Assembly: GCF_018069875.1 (NCBI RefSeq)
Contig: NZ_JAGQDF010000004.1
Coordinates: forward strand, 124,001-188,000
Direction: 5' to 3'
DNA: 64,000 bases
Source of the DNA: Ideonella alba
GTDB lineage: Bacteria; Pseudomonadota; Gammaproteobacteria; Burkholderiales; Burkholderiaceae_C
Shown here in pieces: positions 51,974 through 61,629 of the stretch. Numbering within the stretch: position 1 is the stretch's first letter; every line of letters begins with the position of its first letter. The position numbers and the translations under genes were made by a program. The notes under the pieces were generated by a model that was not told where the DNA came from, ran no database searches, and worked only from the letters and a program-made list of their open reading frames with translations.

Positions 51974-54900
51974 GGTTGTCCTCCGAGTTGCGGTCGATGC
52001 GCTTGTTGTACGGATCGACCCCCACGTAGGCCGGCTTGCTGGCCACCGTCAGCGTGATCTGCTGGCTGCCGCTGGTCAGGCGCTGGCGCTGCATCGCCAG
52101 CACCGACTGGGCGGTGTAGCCGGTCTTGCCGGGCTCGACGGTGAAGGCGCCGATGTCGCAGGCCTCGTCCAGCGGTGCCTCGGTCTCGACGCCCTTGCCG
52201 TCGGCATACAGCTTGCGCGCCTCCACCGTGAAGCGCACGTCCCAGCGGCCGTCGGGGCGGCGGGTGGCGCTGGCGTCGCGGGCCTTCAGGTCGAGCAGCG
52301 TGATCTTCTCGAAGAGGTCGGTGATCAGGGCCTGGTGGGCGGCGTTGCCCAGGCCGGCCTCGGCGCGCAGCAGGCGCAGGAAGTCGGTGCTGTTGGCGTA
52401 GGGCGCGGGCTGGAAGGCGTACTGCTGCAGCAGCTTGGCCAGCGTGCGGTTGACCACCTCCACGCCCAGCGCCTCCTTGGCCCACCACATCGCCAGCGAG
52501 CCCTTCTGGTAGTGGATGTAGGGCTGGTTCTCCACCCGGGCCAGCGGCATCTCCTCGACCACCTCGCCGCCGCGCGAGCGCAGGTAGCGGTCGAGCTCGT
52601 ACTTCAGGAAGCGGCGCATCTGCTCAGGGCCGTAGAGCTGCTCCATCACCAGCAGTGCCGAGTACTGCGCGAAGCTCTCCACCAGCAGCGTGTTGCCCTG
52701 CTGCGGGCTGGGCGAGAGCTGGTGTCCCCACCACTGGTGGGCGATCTCGTGCGCGGTGACGTAGGTCACCACGTCGATCTTGTCGGGGTCGTCCAGCCGG
52801 GTCAGGAAGCCGATGTTCTCGCTGTACGGAATGGTGTTGGCAAAGCTCTGCGCGAAGTTGGCGTAGCTGGGGAACTCCAGGATGCGCGCCTGGCGGAACT
52901 GGTAGGGCGAGAACTGCTGGCCGAACAGCTGCAGCGAGGCCTTCATCGCCGCCAGCATGCGCGGCACGTTGTAGTCGTGCCCCGGGTGGTGGTAGACGGC
53001 CAGCTCGATCGGGCCCAGCCGGTCGGTCTTCACCGCGTAGCGCGCCGACTGGATGCTGAAGAAATGGTTGATCGGCGCGTCGGTCCTGAAGCGCACGGTG
53101 CGGCGGCCGTCCTTCGTCACATCGCTGACGGTGTAGCCGGGGGCGATCGGGGTCTGGTCGGCGTCGGTGCCCACCGTGATCTCGGCCTGCACCCAGTCGC
53201 TGTCGCCGCGCAGGCCGTTGAAGGCGCGGGCCGAGTCGTCCTCCAGCGTGGGGGGCCGCAGGTCGGCCGGCAGGCCCTGCTTGCGGCGCTTGGCGCGGTC
53301 CTTCAGGAAGCCCTCGCGCGAGACGCCCAGGCCCGGCGCGATGTCACCGTTGTCGACGAAGCTGCCGTTCTCGACGATGCGCGTCAGTGGCGCGCCATTG
53401 ACGAAGCCGCGCTCCTGCAGCGTGGTGGCAAAGCCCAGCTCGCGCACCTCGCCCGGCTGCATCGGCGTGTCCAGGCGGTAGCGCCGGAAGCCCCAGTCCG
53501 GATGGTCGGCGCTGACGGTGGCGCCGGGGATGTCCAGGCGGTCGATCACCAGCCGCGGCGCCCAGGCGACGATCAGCTCGGCGATCGGGCCGCCGCTGCG
53601 GTTCTCGAGGCGGTAGCGGCCAGTGGTGACGGCGCGCGCCTCACGCGGGTAGAGCTGCACGTCCAGCGTGACCGCGGTGATGCGTGGCTGGGGCAGCTTC
53701 TCCAGCGGCAGCATGGCGCGCTCGGCCTCGGCCAGGATCCGCTCCTGCTCGGGCAGCGGCTGGTAGCGGTTGAGGATGTTGGTGTTCCAGAAGATCCAGC
53801 CGCCCAGGCCCACCCAGGCCAGCGCGGCGGCCGTGCCCAGCCAGCCGGCCGGCCCGCGCAGGCGCGCGCGCGCCTGCGGCCAGCGCTGGCGCAGCGTGCT
53901 GCCGGCGCCACGCTGCCAGAAGGCGTAGGCCCCCACCGCCAGCAGCAATGCGCAGGCGCTCCAGTACAGCTGGTACCAGACCATGCCGATCCAGAAGCGC
54001 GACATGCCGCCCATGTCCGACAAGGGCACCGGCGGCGTGCCGCTGTAGTTGTAGAGGTTGTGCTCGAAGCCGGCCGAGGCCAGCGCGATGGCCGCCACCA
54101 CCTGCAGCAGCATCAGCCCCCAGCCGATGTACTTCTGCGGCACCAGCACCTGCACGAACACCGACAGCACCGCCAGCTGCAGCGACAGCAGCACCGTGGG
54201 CAGCACGAACCACCACAGGTAGGACAGCGGCTGCAGCTGCGTGAAGCCCTTGGCCAGTTGCACCGCCATGCCGGTCAGCGCGGCCACCAGCGAGGTGGCC
54301 AGCAGCACCAGCGCGATCGCGGCGATCTTGGGCAGCAGGTGGGCCCAGCCAGGTGCGGCGGTGGCGTCGACGATCTCGTGCATGCGGCGCTCGCGGTCGC
54401 GCCAGACCAGCTCGCCGCCGTAATAGATCGCGATGATGATGGGCATCAGCGTGAACGCGCCCTGCAGCGCTTCCACCATCAGCCGTGTCACCGGGTAGCT
54501 GCCGCTGCCGTACCACTCGTTGCTGAACCAAGCGCCACCGCCGGCGTTGAGCACGCCGATGAACAGCAGCACGAAGAAGGCCGGGCTGCGGAACACGAAG
54601 GCCATGTCGAAGCGCGCCAGGGCCAGGAACTGGGCGCGGCGGGTGGCGGCGTCGGCGCGTGGCGGCGGCAGGGACCGCGGCGGGGCCGCTGGCGTGGCGG
54701 TGGGCGCTTCAGGCGCCACCGCGGCGACCTTGGCCGCGCGCTGCTCGAAGCGGAAGCGCCAGGCCGTCCAGGCGAACAGCGCGCTGCCCAGGCCCAGCCA
54801 GAGCAGCCGGTTGGCCAGGAACAGGCCCGACAGCTCGGGCAGGCGCGTGTTGCGGTCGGCCGCGGTCCAGTACTTGGTGGCGATGCTCAGTGCCGACAGG

Positions 54901-55544
54901 CCGAAGGGATCGGACAGCGCCGAGACCACATCGCGCTCCATGTTGCGCAGCAGCCCGCGCGAGACGAAGTACAGCACCAGCAGCGCCACCGCCCCCACAT
55001 AGGACCACATCATCGAGCGGGTGCTGGTGGCCAGCGCGAAGAAGGCGCTGCCGATGATCACCAGCGTGGGCAGCGCGAAGACGAACAGCGCCCAGAGGTA
55101 GTCGCCCGGGCGGAAGGGGCCGACCTTCTCGGGGTCCAGCCAGGGCATCAGCGCGCCCACGCCGATGCCCAGCGGCACCGCGGCCAGCACCAGCAGCGCC
55201 GCGGCCAGCGCGCCGCTGAAGCGACCGCCCAGGTAGGCGCCCTTGCCCAGCCGGGTGCTGCGCAGGATGGGGGCGAAGCCGGTCTCGTCGTCGCGCAGCA
55301 CCGTGCCGGCCACCATGGCCACGACCACGAAGATCGCGAACAGGCTCATCACCGCCAGCGTCTGCACGATCGCGAAGGGCGAGTTCAGGTTGACGTTGCC
55401 CTTGCTGCCGATCTGGATCTGGTCCACCGTGGTGGCGCCGAAGGCCAGCAGGAAGAACAGCGCGAAGCCGACCCAGAGCACCGGGCTGCGCAGCTGGTAG
55501 CGCCACTCGAAGCGCGCCACCGCGCTGAAGAAGGAGCCGCCCAT
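51954..55544 (-). CDS. ABC transporter permease fused to M1-family metallo-aminopeptidase domain
   Basis: Unusual membrane protein of 1196 residues. The first half is an ABC-2-type permease: multiple helices with a repeat (FEWRYQLRSPVLWVGFALFF at residue 8 and again FDMAFVFRSPAFFVLLFIGV near 320), so two permease modules in tandem. The second half is an M1 peptidase domain with the zinc motif HEIAHQWWGHQ (His932, Glu933, His936) and the downstream ligand Glu956 in LVESFAQY. ATG 55544 lies one base after the ATPase stop with AGGAG upstream. The zinc Glu is 20 residues after the second His, one more than in canonical M1 enzymes; this appears to be usual for the fusion family. The peptidase domain is placed after the last helix, so it is probably periplasmic. 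Substrate unknown. Confidence 0.9.
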   Translation of the reverse strand: MGGSFFSAVARFEWRYQLRSPVLWVGFALFFLLAFGATTVDQIQIGSKGNVNLNSPFAIVQTLAVMSLFAIFVVVAMVAGTVLRDDETGFAPILRSTRLGKGAYLGGRFSGALAAALLVLAAVPLGIGVGALMPWLDPEKVGPFRPGDYLWALFVFALPTLVIIGSAFFALATSTRSMMWSYVGAVALLVLYFVSRGLLRNMERDVVSALSDPFGLSALSIATKYWTAADRNTRLPELSGLFLANRLLWLGLGSALFAWTAWRFRFEQRAAKVAAVAPEAPTATPAAPPRSLPPPRADAATRRAQFLALARFDMAFVFRSPAFFVLLFIGVLNAGGGAWFSNEWYGSGSYPVTRLMVEALQGAFTLMPIIIAIYYGGELVWRDRERRMHEIVDATAAPGWAHLLPKIAAIALVLLATSLVAALTGMAVQLAKGFTQLQPLSYLWWFVLPTVLLSLQLAVLSVFVQVLVPQKYIGWGLMLLQVVAAIALASAGFEHNLYNYSGTPPVPLSDMGGMSRFWIGMVWYQLYWSACALLLAVGAYAFWQRGAGSTLRQRWPQARARLRGPAGWLGTAAALAWVGLGGWIFWNTNILNRYQPLPEQERILAEAERAMLPLEKLPQPRITAVTLDVQLYPREARAVTTGRYRLENRSGGPIAELIVAWAPRLVIDRLDIPGATVSADHPDWGFRRYRLDTPMQPGEVRELGFATTLQERGFVNGAPLTRIVENGSFVDNGDIAPGLGVSREGFLKDRAKRRKQGLPADLRPPTLEDDSARAFNGLRGDSDWVQAEITVGTDADQTPIAPGYTVSDVTKDGRRTVRFRTDAPINHFFSIQSARYAVKTDRLGPIELAVYHHPGHDYNVPRMLAAMKASLQLFGQQFSPYQFRQARILEFPSYANFAQSFANTIPYSENIGFLTRLDDPDKIDVVTYVTAHEIAHQWWGHQLSPSPQQGNTLLVESFAQYSALLVMEQLYGPEQMRRFLKYELDRYLRSRGGEVVEEMPLARVENQPYIHYQKGSLAMWWAKEALGVEVVNRTLAKLLQQYAFQPAPYANSTDFLRLLRAEAGLGNAAHQALITDLFEKITLLDLKARDASATRRPDGRWDVRFTVEARKLYADGKGVETEAPLDEACDIGAFTVEPGKTGYTAQSVLAMQRQRLTSGSQQITLTVASKPAYVGVDPYNKRIDRNSEDNLSAVKE

Positions 55545-55545
55545 C

Positions 55546-56457
55546 TCAGGCTCCTTGCGCGGCGGCAGCGGCAACGCTGGCGCGGTGGCGGTGCAGCGTG
55601 GCGAAGTAGACGTCTTCCAGCGTGGGCTCGGCGGGCGCGAAGCCGGGGCCCGGCGCGCCCGCGCCCGGCTCGGCCAGCGCGCGGATCACGGTGCGCCCGG
55701 CGCGCAGCCGGGTGGCGATCACCGCGTGGCGCTCACGCGCCGCCGGCAGCTCGGCCTTGTCGATGTCGGCCTGCCAGATGCGGCCGGCCAGCGACGCGAT
55801 CAGCGCCGACGGCGTGCCGCTCTCGACGATGCGCCCGCCCACCAGGATGGCGGTGCGCGGGCACAGGTCGGTGACGTCGTCAACGATGTGGGTGGACAGG
55901 ATCACCACCACCTGCTCGCCGATCTCGGCCAGCAGGTTGTTGAAGCGGTTGCGCTCCTCGGGGTCGAGGCCGGCGGTGGGCTCGTCGACGATGATCAGCC
56001 GCGGCTGGCCGATCAGCGCCTGCGCAATGCCGAAGCGCTGGCGCATGCCCCCTGAGTAGCCGGCCACGGCCTTCTTGCGCGCCTCCCACAGGTTGACCTG
56101 GCGCAGCAGCGACTCGACCGTGTCGCGCCGCTCACCGCGGCCGGCCACGCCCTTGAGCACCGCCAGGTGGTCCAGCAGGTCCTCGGCCGACACGCGCGGG
56201 TAGACGCCGAAATCCTGCGGCAGGTAGCCCAGCGTGGCGCGCAGCGCCTCGGGCCGGGCCAGCACATCGATGTCGCCGAAGCGGATCTGACCCTGGCTGG
56301 GAATCTGCAGCGTGGCCAGGCAGCGCATCAGGCTGCTCTTGCCGGCGCCGTTGGGCCCGAGCAGGCCGAACATGCCGGCCGGGATGTCGAGCGAGACCCC
56401 ATCGAGCGCGCGTGTGCCGTTGGGGTAGACGTGGGTGAGGTCGCGGATGTTCAGCAT
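55546..56457 (-). CDS. ABC transporter ATP-binding protein, partner of the M1-fused permease
   Basis: ATPase of 303 residues with Walker A GPNGAGKSS, Q-loop LGYLPQDFGVY, signature YSGGMRQRFG, Walker B LIIVDEPTAGLD and switch His in LSTHIVDD. The C-terminus after about residue 215 resembles the extension of DrrA/NatA-type exporters. ATG 56457 starts MLNIRDLTHVYPNG; ATG 56466 is possible. It precedes the permease by one base, an obvious two-gene ABC-2 operon. Direction (export or extraction from the membrane) is inferred from the subfamily. Confidence 0.92.
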   Translation of the reverse strand: MLNIRDLTHVYPNGTRALDGVSLDIPAGMFGLLGPNGAGKSSLMRCLATLQIPSQGQIRFGDIDVLARPEALRATLGYLPQDFGVYPRVSAEDLLDHLAVLKGVAGRGERRDTVESLLRQVNLWEARKKAVAGYSGGMRQRFGIAQALIGQPRLIIVDEPTAGLDPEERNRFNNLLAEIGEQVVVILSTHIVDDVTDLCPRTAILVGGRIVESGTPSALIASLAGRIWQADIDKAELPAARERHAVIATRLRAGRTVIRALAEPGAGAPGPGFAPAEPTLEDVYFATLHRHRASVAAAAAQGA

Positions 56458-56589
56458 GGCGCGCATGCTGCCGCATGTCGGGCGCGCTGGCGGCGGGCGG
56501 CCGACCAAACGCGGGAATCTCCCGATGAATCGCCGGATGGGCGCCCTGGACGGCGGAACCTGCGCGGCGCGGGCGGGTCCGCGCCCAGA

Positions 56590-56617
56590 AACGACAAAGC
56601 CCGCTTGGGGCGGGCTT
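56590..56617 (-). terminator. Rho-independent terminator downstream of tRNA-fMet
   Basis: On the minus strand AAGCCCGC / GCGGGCTT (56617-56610 with 56604-56597) form a perfect 8-bp stem with a 5-base loop, followed by TGTCGTTTC. It starts 15 bases after the tRNA 3' end. Confidence 0.8.
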
Positions 56618-56632
56618 CATTCATGGGTTCAG

Positions 56633-56709
<77 letters not shown>

Positions 56710-56770
56710 ACTGAAGCTAGCAGTGTAGCACGGAAAGTGGCGATCAGTCCAGGTGCGCGCCAAAAAGCGA

Positions 56771-58603
56771 TCAGAGACCGGCGCGCTGCAGCGTGACGTT
56801 GAAACGCGACGCATCCTCGAAGCCGACAACGCGCAGGCCGTTCATCTCGCGGCCCTGGGCGTCGAAGAAGATGGTGCCGGGCGGGCCGAACAGGTTGAAG
56901 CGCTTGAGCAGCGCGCGGTCGTCGGCGCTGTTGGCGGTGACGTCGGCCTTCAGCAGCAGCGCGCCGGCCAGGCGCTGGCGCACCGCGGCATCGGTGAAGG
57001 TGAAGCGCTCCATCTCCTTGCAGCTGACGCACCAGTCGGCATAGAAGTCCAGCATCACCGGCCGGCCGGCGCTGGCCAGCGCGGCGTCGAGTTCGGCCAC
57101 GCTGCGCACCGGCTGCCAGGGCAGCGTGCTGGCCGCGACGGCGCCGCCGCCGGTGAAGTGGCCCAGCGGCTGCAGCGGATCACGGCCGCCCGAAGCGGCC
57201 CCCACCAGCTGCGAGACGCCGAGCGTCAAGGCCGCGATGCCGGCCGCACGCTGCACCCACACGCGCGGCGCGTGGCTGTGCGGATGGTTGTCGAAGGGGC
57301 GCAGCATGAAGCCGGTGACCAGCAGTAGCGCGCCCCAGCCAGCCAGCACCGCCCAGGCCGGCAGCACCGGCTGCACGATGTACAGCGCGGTGGCCAGCAG
57401 CAGCAGGCCGAAGAAGTGCTTGACCGCGTGCATCCAGGCACCCGAGCGCGGCAGCCAGGCGCCCGCCGAGGCGCCCAGCGCCAGCAGCGGCACGCTCATG
57501 CCGCAGGCCAGCGCAAACAGCGCGCTGCCGGCCAGCACCACGTCGCGGCTCTGGCTCAGGAAGACCAGCGCCCCGGCCAGTGGCGCGCTGACACAGGGGC
57601 TGACGATCAGCGCCGACAGGCCGCCCATCAGGAACACGCCGACGAAGCGCCCGCCCGGCAGCTGCGCCGACACGCCGTGCAGGTGGTTGTGCAGCGCACT
57701 GGGCAGGCGCAGCTCGTAGACGTCGAACATCGCCAGCGAGAAAGCCACCAGCAGCGCGGCGAAGCTGGCCAGCACCCAGGGTTTTTGCAGCGCCGCGGCC
57801 AGGCCCTCGCCGGCCAGGCCGGCGGCCACGCCCAGCGCGGTGTAGACCATCGCCATGCCCAGCGAGTAGGCCACGGCCAGGCCGAAGCTGCGGCCGCGCG
57901 AGACCTGCCCCTGGCCCGCGATCACCGACGACAGGATGGGCAGCATCGGCAGCACGCAGGGCGTGAAGGCCAGCAGCAGGCCCATCACGAAGAAGGCGCC
58001 CACCGTCGTCCACCAGTTGCCGTCGCGCAGCACGCGCTCGATGCGCGCGGTGTCGCCCTGGGCCTCGGGCGCTGTGGCCTGGGGCGGTGGCGTGGCGGCA
58101 CCGGCCAGCAGGCTGCCGGGGCTGGCTGCGGGCGTGGCGCTGGCCTCGTCGGTCAGCAGGCGCGCGCTGCCATCGCCACCGAACCCGGTCAGTGAGACCT
58201 GCAGGCGACGGGTATCGGGCGGGTAGCACAGGCCGGCGTCGGCGCAGCCCTGGGAGGTGACCTCGAGCACGAAGGGGCCGCTGGCTGCGCGCACCGGCAG
58301 GCGCACCGTCAGTGCGCCGCGGTAGGTCTCGACCTCCTTCTGGAAGGTCTCGTCGAACTTGACCTTGCCCTTGGGCAGCTCGGGCTCGCCCAGCGTGGCG
58401 CCATCGGCGGCGACGAACTTGAAGCGCTCGCGGTAGAGGTAGTAGCCGTCGGCGATGTCGAAGCGCAGCTGCACCGCATCGGGTCCGGCGGCCTGGGCCG
58501 ACAGCTTGAAGGCCTGGTCGGGCTCGAGGAAGTCGGCCGCGCGAGCGGACAGCAGCGCGCCCAGGGCGATCAGCAGCAGCGTGAAGAGGCGGAACAGGCG
58601 CAT
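56771..58603 (-). CDS. dsbD: Thiol:disulfide interchange protein DsbD
   Basis: Inner-membrane reductant shuttle passing electrons from cytoplasmic thioredoxin to periplasmic DsbC/DsbG and cytochrome c maturation. The 610 residues contain a signal peptide (LFTLLLIALGALLSARA), the N-terminal immunoglobulin-like alpha domain with GCADAGLCYPP, eight membrane helices with FTPCVLPMLPI and SPCVSAPLAGAL each carrying a redox Cys, and the C-terminal thioredoxin domain with DWCVSCKEME (Cys525, Cys528). CAGAAT (58616-58611, minus strand) ends 7 bases before the ATG. As the rplQ terminator lies just upstream, this should be its own promoter. Identification secure. Confidence 0.95.
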   Translation of the reverse strand: MRLFRLFTLLLIALGALLSARAADFLEPDQAFKLSAQAAGPDAVQLRFDIADGYYLYRERFKFVAADGATLGEPELPKGKVKFDETFQKEVETYRGALTVRLPVRAASGPFVLEVTSQGCADAGLCYPPDTRRLQVSLTGFGGDGSARLLTDEASATPAASPGSLLAGAATPPPQATAPEAQGDTARIERVLRDGNWWTTVGAFFVMGLLLAFTPCVLPMLPILSSVIAGQGQVSRGRSFGLAVAYSLGMAMVYTALGVAAGLAGEGLAAALQKPWVLASFAALLVAFSLAMFDVYELRLPSALHNHLHGVSAQLPGGRFVGVFLMGGLSALIVSPCVSAPLAGALVFLSQSRDVVLAGSALFALACGMSVPLLALGASAGAWLPRSGAWMHAVKHFFGLLLLATALYIVQPVLPAWAVLAGWGALLLVTGFMLRPFDNHPHSHAPRVWVQRAAGIAALTLGVSQLVGAASGGRDPLQPLGHFTGGGAVAASTLPWQPVRSVAELDAALASAGRPVMLDFYADWCVSCKEMERFTFTDAAVRQRLAGALLLKADVTANSADDRALLKRFNLFGPPGTIFFDAQGREMNGLRVVGFEDASRFNVTLQRAGL

Positions 58604-58648
58604 GGTCCGGATTCTGAGGGGCGCTCGGGGCGGGTGGTTCCCGGCCCA

Positions 58649-58677
58649 TGAAAAAAGGCCCGCACGGGGCGGGCCTT
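58649..58677 (-). terminator. Rho-independent terminator of the alpha ribosomal operon
   Basis: Downstream of rplQ on the minus strand AAGGCCCGC / GCGGGCCTT (58677-58669 with 58663-58655) form a 9-bp stem with a 5-base loop, followed by an uninterrupted TTTT run. It is the strongest terminator in the window. Confidence 0.92.
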
Positions 58678-58698
58678 GTTCGCGGGGGCAGCCGTGGA

Positions 58699-59094
58699 TT
58701 ACTCGGCAGCGGCCTCGGCGGGGGCCTCGGCCACTTCGGGGCGATCCACCAGCTCGACGAAGGCCATCGGCGCGTTGTCGCCGACGCGGAAGCCCATCTT
58801 CAGGATGCGGGTGTAGCCGCCCGGACGGGCGTTGTAGCGCTTGCCCAGGTCGTTGAACAGCTTGGTGACGACGTCACGGTCGCGCAGGCGGGCGAAGGCC
58901 AGGCGGCGGTTGGCCACGCTGTCGATCTTGGCCAGGGTGATCAGCGGCTCGACGACGCGGCGCAGTTCCTTGGCCTTGGGCAGGGTGGTCTTGATGGCTT
59001 CGTGGGTGAGCAGCGAGACCGACATGTTGCGCAGCATCGCGGCGCGGTGCTCGGAGGTGCGGTTCAGCTTGCGAAGGCCGTTACGGTGGCGCAT
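58699..59094 (-). CDS. rplQ: 50S ribosomal protein L17
   Basis: Last gene of the spc/alpha operon; 131 residues. [21 protein letters not shown] is the invariant L17 opening, and [23 protein letters not shown] the conserved second half. It ends with an Ala/Glu-rich tail that varies between genera. The 119-base gap to rpoA holds an ACCCCGG/CCGGGGT dyad (59117-59142). Confidence 0.97.
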   Translation of the reverse strand: MRHRNGLRKLNRTSEHRAAMLRNMSVSLLTHEAIKTTLPKAKELRRVVEPLITLAKIDSVANRRLAFARLRDRDVVTKLFNDLGKRYNARPGGYTRILKMGFRVGDNAPMAFVELVDRPEVAEAPAEAAAE

Positions 59095-59213
59095 GGTGCT
59101 TTCCTTTCGTTATGGAACCCCGGCCGGACAAGGTACCGGGGTGTGCACGTCAGCCCGAAGGCTGGTGGTGTTGTGCCGGCGCCCCGGGTGGAGCGGCCGG
59201 CGGGTTCAATGGA

Positions 59214-60206
59214 TCAGCGCTTGTCCAGGCCCTGGGGCGGCCAGTGCTCGAGGCGCGAGCCCAGGGTCAGGCCGCGCGAGGCGAGCACTTCCTTGATCTC
59301 GTTGAGCGACTTGCGGCCCAGGTTCGGGGTCTTGAGCAGCTCGGTCTCGGTGCGCTGGATCAGGTCGCCGATGTAGTAGATGTTCTCGGCCTTCAGGCAG
59401 TTGGCCGAGCGCACGGTCAGCTCGAGCTCGTCGACCGGACGCAGCAGGATCGGGTCGATCGGGCCGGCCGGCTTGTCACCGGTGGCGATCGGGCTGCCGA
59501 ACTCGGCGCCGGCATCCAGCTGGGCGAAGACCGCCAGCTGCTCGACCAGGATCTTGGCCGAGGCGCGGATGGCTTCCTCGGGCGAGATCGCGCCGTTGGT
59601 CTCGATCTCCATGACCAGCTTGTCGAGGTCGGTGCGCTGCTCGACGCGGGCGTTCTCGACCGCGTAGCTCACGCGCTTGACCGGCGAGAAGGAGGCGTCC
59701 AGCACGATGCGGCCGATCGACTTGGTCGGCTCGTCGCCGAAGCGGCGCAGGTTGCCCGGCACGTAGCCGCGGCCCTTCTCGACCTTGATCTGCATGTCGA
59801 GCTTGCCACCCTGGGCCAGGTTGGCGATGACGTGGTTCTTGTTGACGATCTCGACGTCGTGCGGCGTCTGGATGTCGTTGGCGGTGACCGGGCCTTCGCC
59901 CTCCTTGCGCAGGACCAGGGTGACTTCGTCGCGGTTGAGCAGACGGAAGACCACGCCCTTGAGGTTCAGCATGATGTGCACCACGTCCTCGGCGACACCG
60001 TCGATCGTGGAGTACTCGTGGAGCACGCCGGCGATGGTGACCTCGGTCGGTGCGTAACCCACCATCGACGACAGCAGCACGCGACGCAGCGCGTTGCCCA
60101 GCGTGTGACCGTAGCCGCGCTCGAAGGGCTCGAGCGTGACCTTGGCGCGGTGGCCGCCCAGCGGCTCCGCAACGATGGCTTTGGGTTTCAGCAGATTGGT
60201 TTGCAT
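59214..60206 (-). CDS. rpoA: RNA polymerase alpha subunit
   Basis: Alpha subunit of 330 residues. N-terminal assembly domain: [21 protein letters not shown] and [20 protein letters not shown]. Flexible linker about 235-250. C-terminal domain binding activators and UP elements: [22 protein letters not shown] followed by [17 protein letters not shown] with the residues of the 265 determinant ([11 protein letters not shown]). Gene order rpsD-rpoA-rplQ is canonical. The 159-base gap before it contains a CCGCTGCGG-N10-CCGCAGCGG dyad (60283-60310). Confidence 0.98.
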   Translation of the reverse strand: MQTNLLKPKAIVAEPLGGHRAKVTLEPFERGYGHTLGNALRRVLLSSMVGYAPTEVTIAGVLHEYSTIDGVAEDVVHIMLNLKGVVFRLLNRDEVTLVLRKEGEGPVTANDIQTPHDVEIVNKNHVIANLAQGGKLDMQIKVEKGRGYVPGNLRRFGDEPTKSIGRIVLDASFSPVKRVSYAVENARVEQRTDLDKLVMEIETNGAISPEEAIRASAKILVEQLAVFAQLDAGAEFGSPIATGDKPAGPIDPILLRPVDELELTVRSANCLKAENIYYIGDLIQRTETELLKTPNLGRKSLNEIKEVLASRGLTLGSRLEHWPPQGLDKR

Positions 60207-60365
60207 GTAAGTCCTGTTCCTCTCAATACCCTCGGCTCGTTACACCGATAAGGCTGGCGGACCACGCCGGAAGCGATGTCGACCGCTGCGGAACCGGCAT
60301 ACCGCAGCGGCAGTGGCCGCCACGCGCTGCCCCGCAACGGGACGGCGCGCCGCGGCCGGTATTCA

Positions 60366-60989
60366 TCAGCGCGAATACAGTTCGACGATCAGCGACTCGT
60401 TGATCTCGGCGCCGAATTCGTCGCGGTCGGGGGCCTTCTTGAAGGTGCCCTCGAGCTTGGTGGCGTCCACCGACACCCAGGCCGGCAGGCCGATCGACTC
60501 GGCCAGCTTCAGCGAGTCGGCGATGCGCAGCTGCTTCTTGGCCTTTTCGCGCACGGCGATCACGTCACCGGCCTTGACCTGGTACGACGGGATGTTGACG
60601 ACGATGCCGTTGACCGTCAGGGCCTTGTGCGAGACCAGCTGGCGGGCTTCCGCGCGGGTCGAGCCGAAGCCCATGCGGTAGACGACGTTGTCCAGACGCG
60701 ATTCCAGCAGCTGCAGCAGGTTCACGCCGGTCGAGCCCTTGCGGCGATCGGCTTCGGCGAAGTAGCGGCGGAATTGGCGCTCGAGCACGCCGTACATGCG
60801 CTTGACCTTCTGCTTCTCGCGCAGCTGCAGACCGAAGTCGGAGGTGCGGGCGCCGGAGGTGCGGCCATGCTGGCCCGGCTTGGATTCGAACTTGGCCTTG
60901 TCGCTGATGGCGCGGCGGGCGCTCTTCAGGAACAGGTCGGTGCCTTCACGGCGGGAGAGTTTGGCCTTGGGGCCGAGGTAACGTGCCAC
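60366..60989 (-). CDS. rpsD: 30S ribosomal protein S4
   Basis: Primary 16S-binding protein, 207 residues, opening [21 protein letters not shown], with the S4 RNA-binding domain at [39 protein letters not shown]. It lacks the zinc-type CxxC cluster of some S4 proteins. In many bacteria S4 represses its own operon. The 212-base gap upstream is the longest of this operon and contains an extended -10 element and a hairpin, so rpsD-rpoA-rplQ may have their own promoter. Confidence 0.98.
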   Translation of the reverse strand: MARYLGPKAKLSRREGTDLFLKSARRAISDKAKFESKPGQHGRTSGARTSDFGLQLREKQKVKRMYGVLERQFRRYFAEADRRKGSTGVNLLQLLESRLDNVVYRMGFGSTRAEARQLVSHKALTVNGIVVNIPSYQVKAGDVIAVREKAKKQLRIADSLKLAESIGLPAWVSVDATKLEGTFKKAPDRDEFGAEINESLIVELYSR

Positions 60990-61104
60990 GGTGTTGTCCT
61001 TCGTTGGTCGGTCTGACGCATCCGAGCCACGGCGGTGAGCCGTGACGATGCGCGAGTCTGTGGCCGGGGCACGGGGCCCGCGGGGCGACAGACGGTGGGC
61101 TTGG

Positions 61105-61143
61105 AGTCAAAATGGCCGACGCATGGCTAACGCCATCGCCGGC
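61105..61143 (-). terminator. Hairpin with T-run between rpsK and rpsD (possible attenuator)
   Basis: On the minus strand GCCGGCGATGGC (61143-61132), a GTTA loop, and GCCATGCGTCGGC (61127-61115) form a nearly perfect stem with one bulge, followed by CATTTT (61114-61109). The layout is that of an intrinsic terminator or attenuator placed in the leader of rpsD. Confidence 0.5.
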
Positions 61144-61160
61144 ATGCGGGAAAACTCTTC

Positions 61161-61169
61161 ATTGTAGCA
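61161..61169 (-). promoter_or_regulatory. Extended -10 promoter element before rpsD
   Basis: TGCTACAAT on the minus strand combines a TG dinucleotide with a near-consensus TACAAT -10. It lies 33 bases after the rpsK stop and 172 bases before the rpsD start. No good -35 is visible, consistent with an extended -10 promoter. Confidence 0.5.
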
Positions 61170-61201
61170 GGCCCGCGGCGAACCGGGGCCTGCAGCGCGC
61201 C

Positions 61202-61606
61202 TTAGATGCGGCGGCGCTTCTGCGGACGGCAGCCGTTGTGCGGAACCGGCGTGACGTCGGAGATCGAGTTGATGCGGATGCCCAGCGAAGCCAGGGCACG
61301 CACCGACGACTCGCGACCGGGGCCCGGGCCCTTGATGCGCACGTCCAGGTTCTTGATGCCCTGTTCCTGCGCGGCACGGCCGGCGTTCTCGGCAGCGACC
61401 TGGGCAGCGAACGGGGTCGACTTGCGCGAACCCTTGAAGCCCTGGCCACCCGACGAGGCCCACGACAGGGCGCCGCCCTGGCGGTCGGTGATGGTGATGA
61501 TGGTGTTGTTGAACGAGGCGTGCACGTGAGCGATGCCATCCGCGACGTTCTTGCGGATCTTCTTGCTCACGCGGCGGGCCGCGTTGTTGGCAGGGGACTT
61601 GGCCAT
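61202..61606 (-). CDS. rpsK: 30S ribosomal protein S11
   Basis: Protein of 134 residues, with [40 protein letters not shown], and the conserved end [18 protein letters not shown]. It forms part of the 30S platform. The gene follows rpsM by 23 bases. Confidence 0.98.
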   Translation of the reverse strand: MAKSPANNAARRVSKKIRKNVADGIAHVHASFNNTIITITDRQGGALSWASSGGQGFKGSRKSTPFAAQVAAENAGRAAQEQGIKNLDVRIKGPGPGRESSVRALASLGIRINSISDVTPVPHNGCRPQKRRRI

Positions 61607-61629
61607 GTCTTGGTCTTCCTACGGAGGGC

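Noticed and set aside
51855-55874. Open frame of over 1300 codons on the plus strand opposite the M1-permease gene
   Set aside because: The minus-strand protein has membrane helices, the zinc motif and a good ribosome binding site. The plus-strand translation is His/Gln/Arg-rich with no recognisable content.
61107-61145. Twelve-codon leader peptide (MPAMALAMRRPF) before rpsD
   Set aside because: It is short, lacks a ribosome binding site, and its sequence is explained by the hairpin it overlaps.
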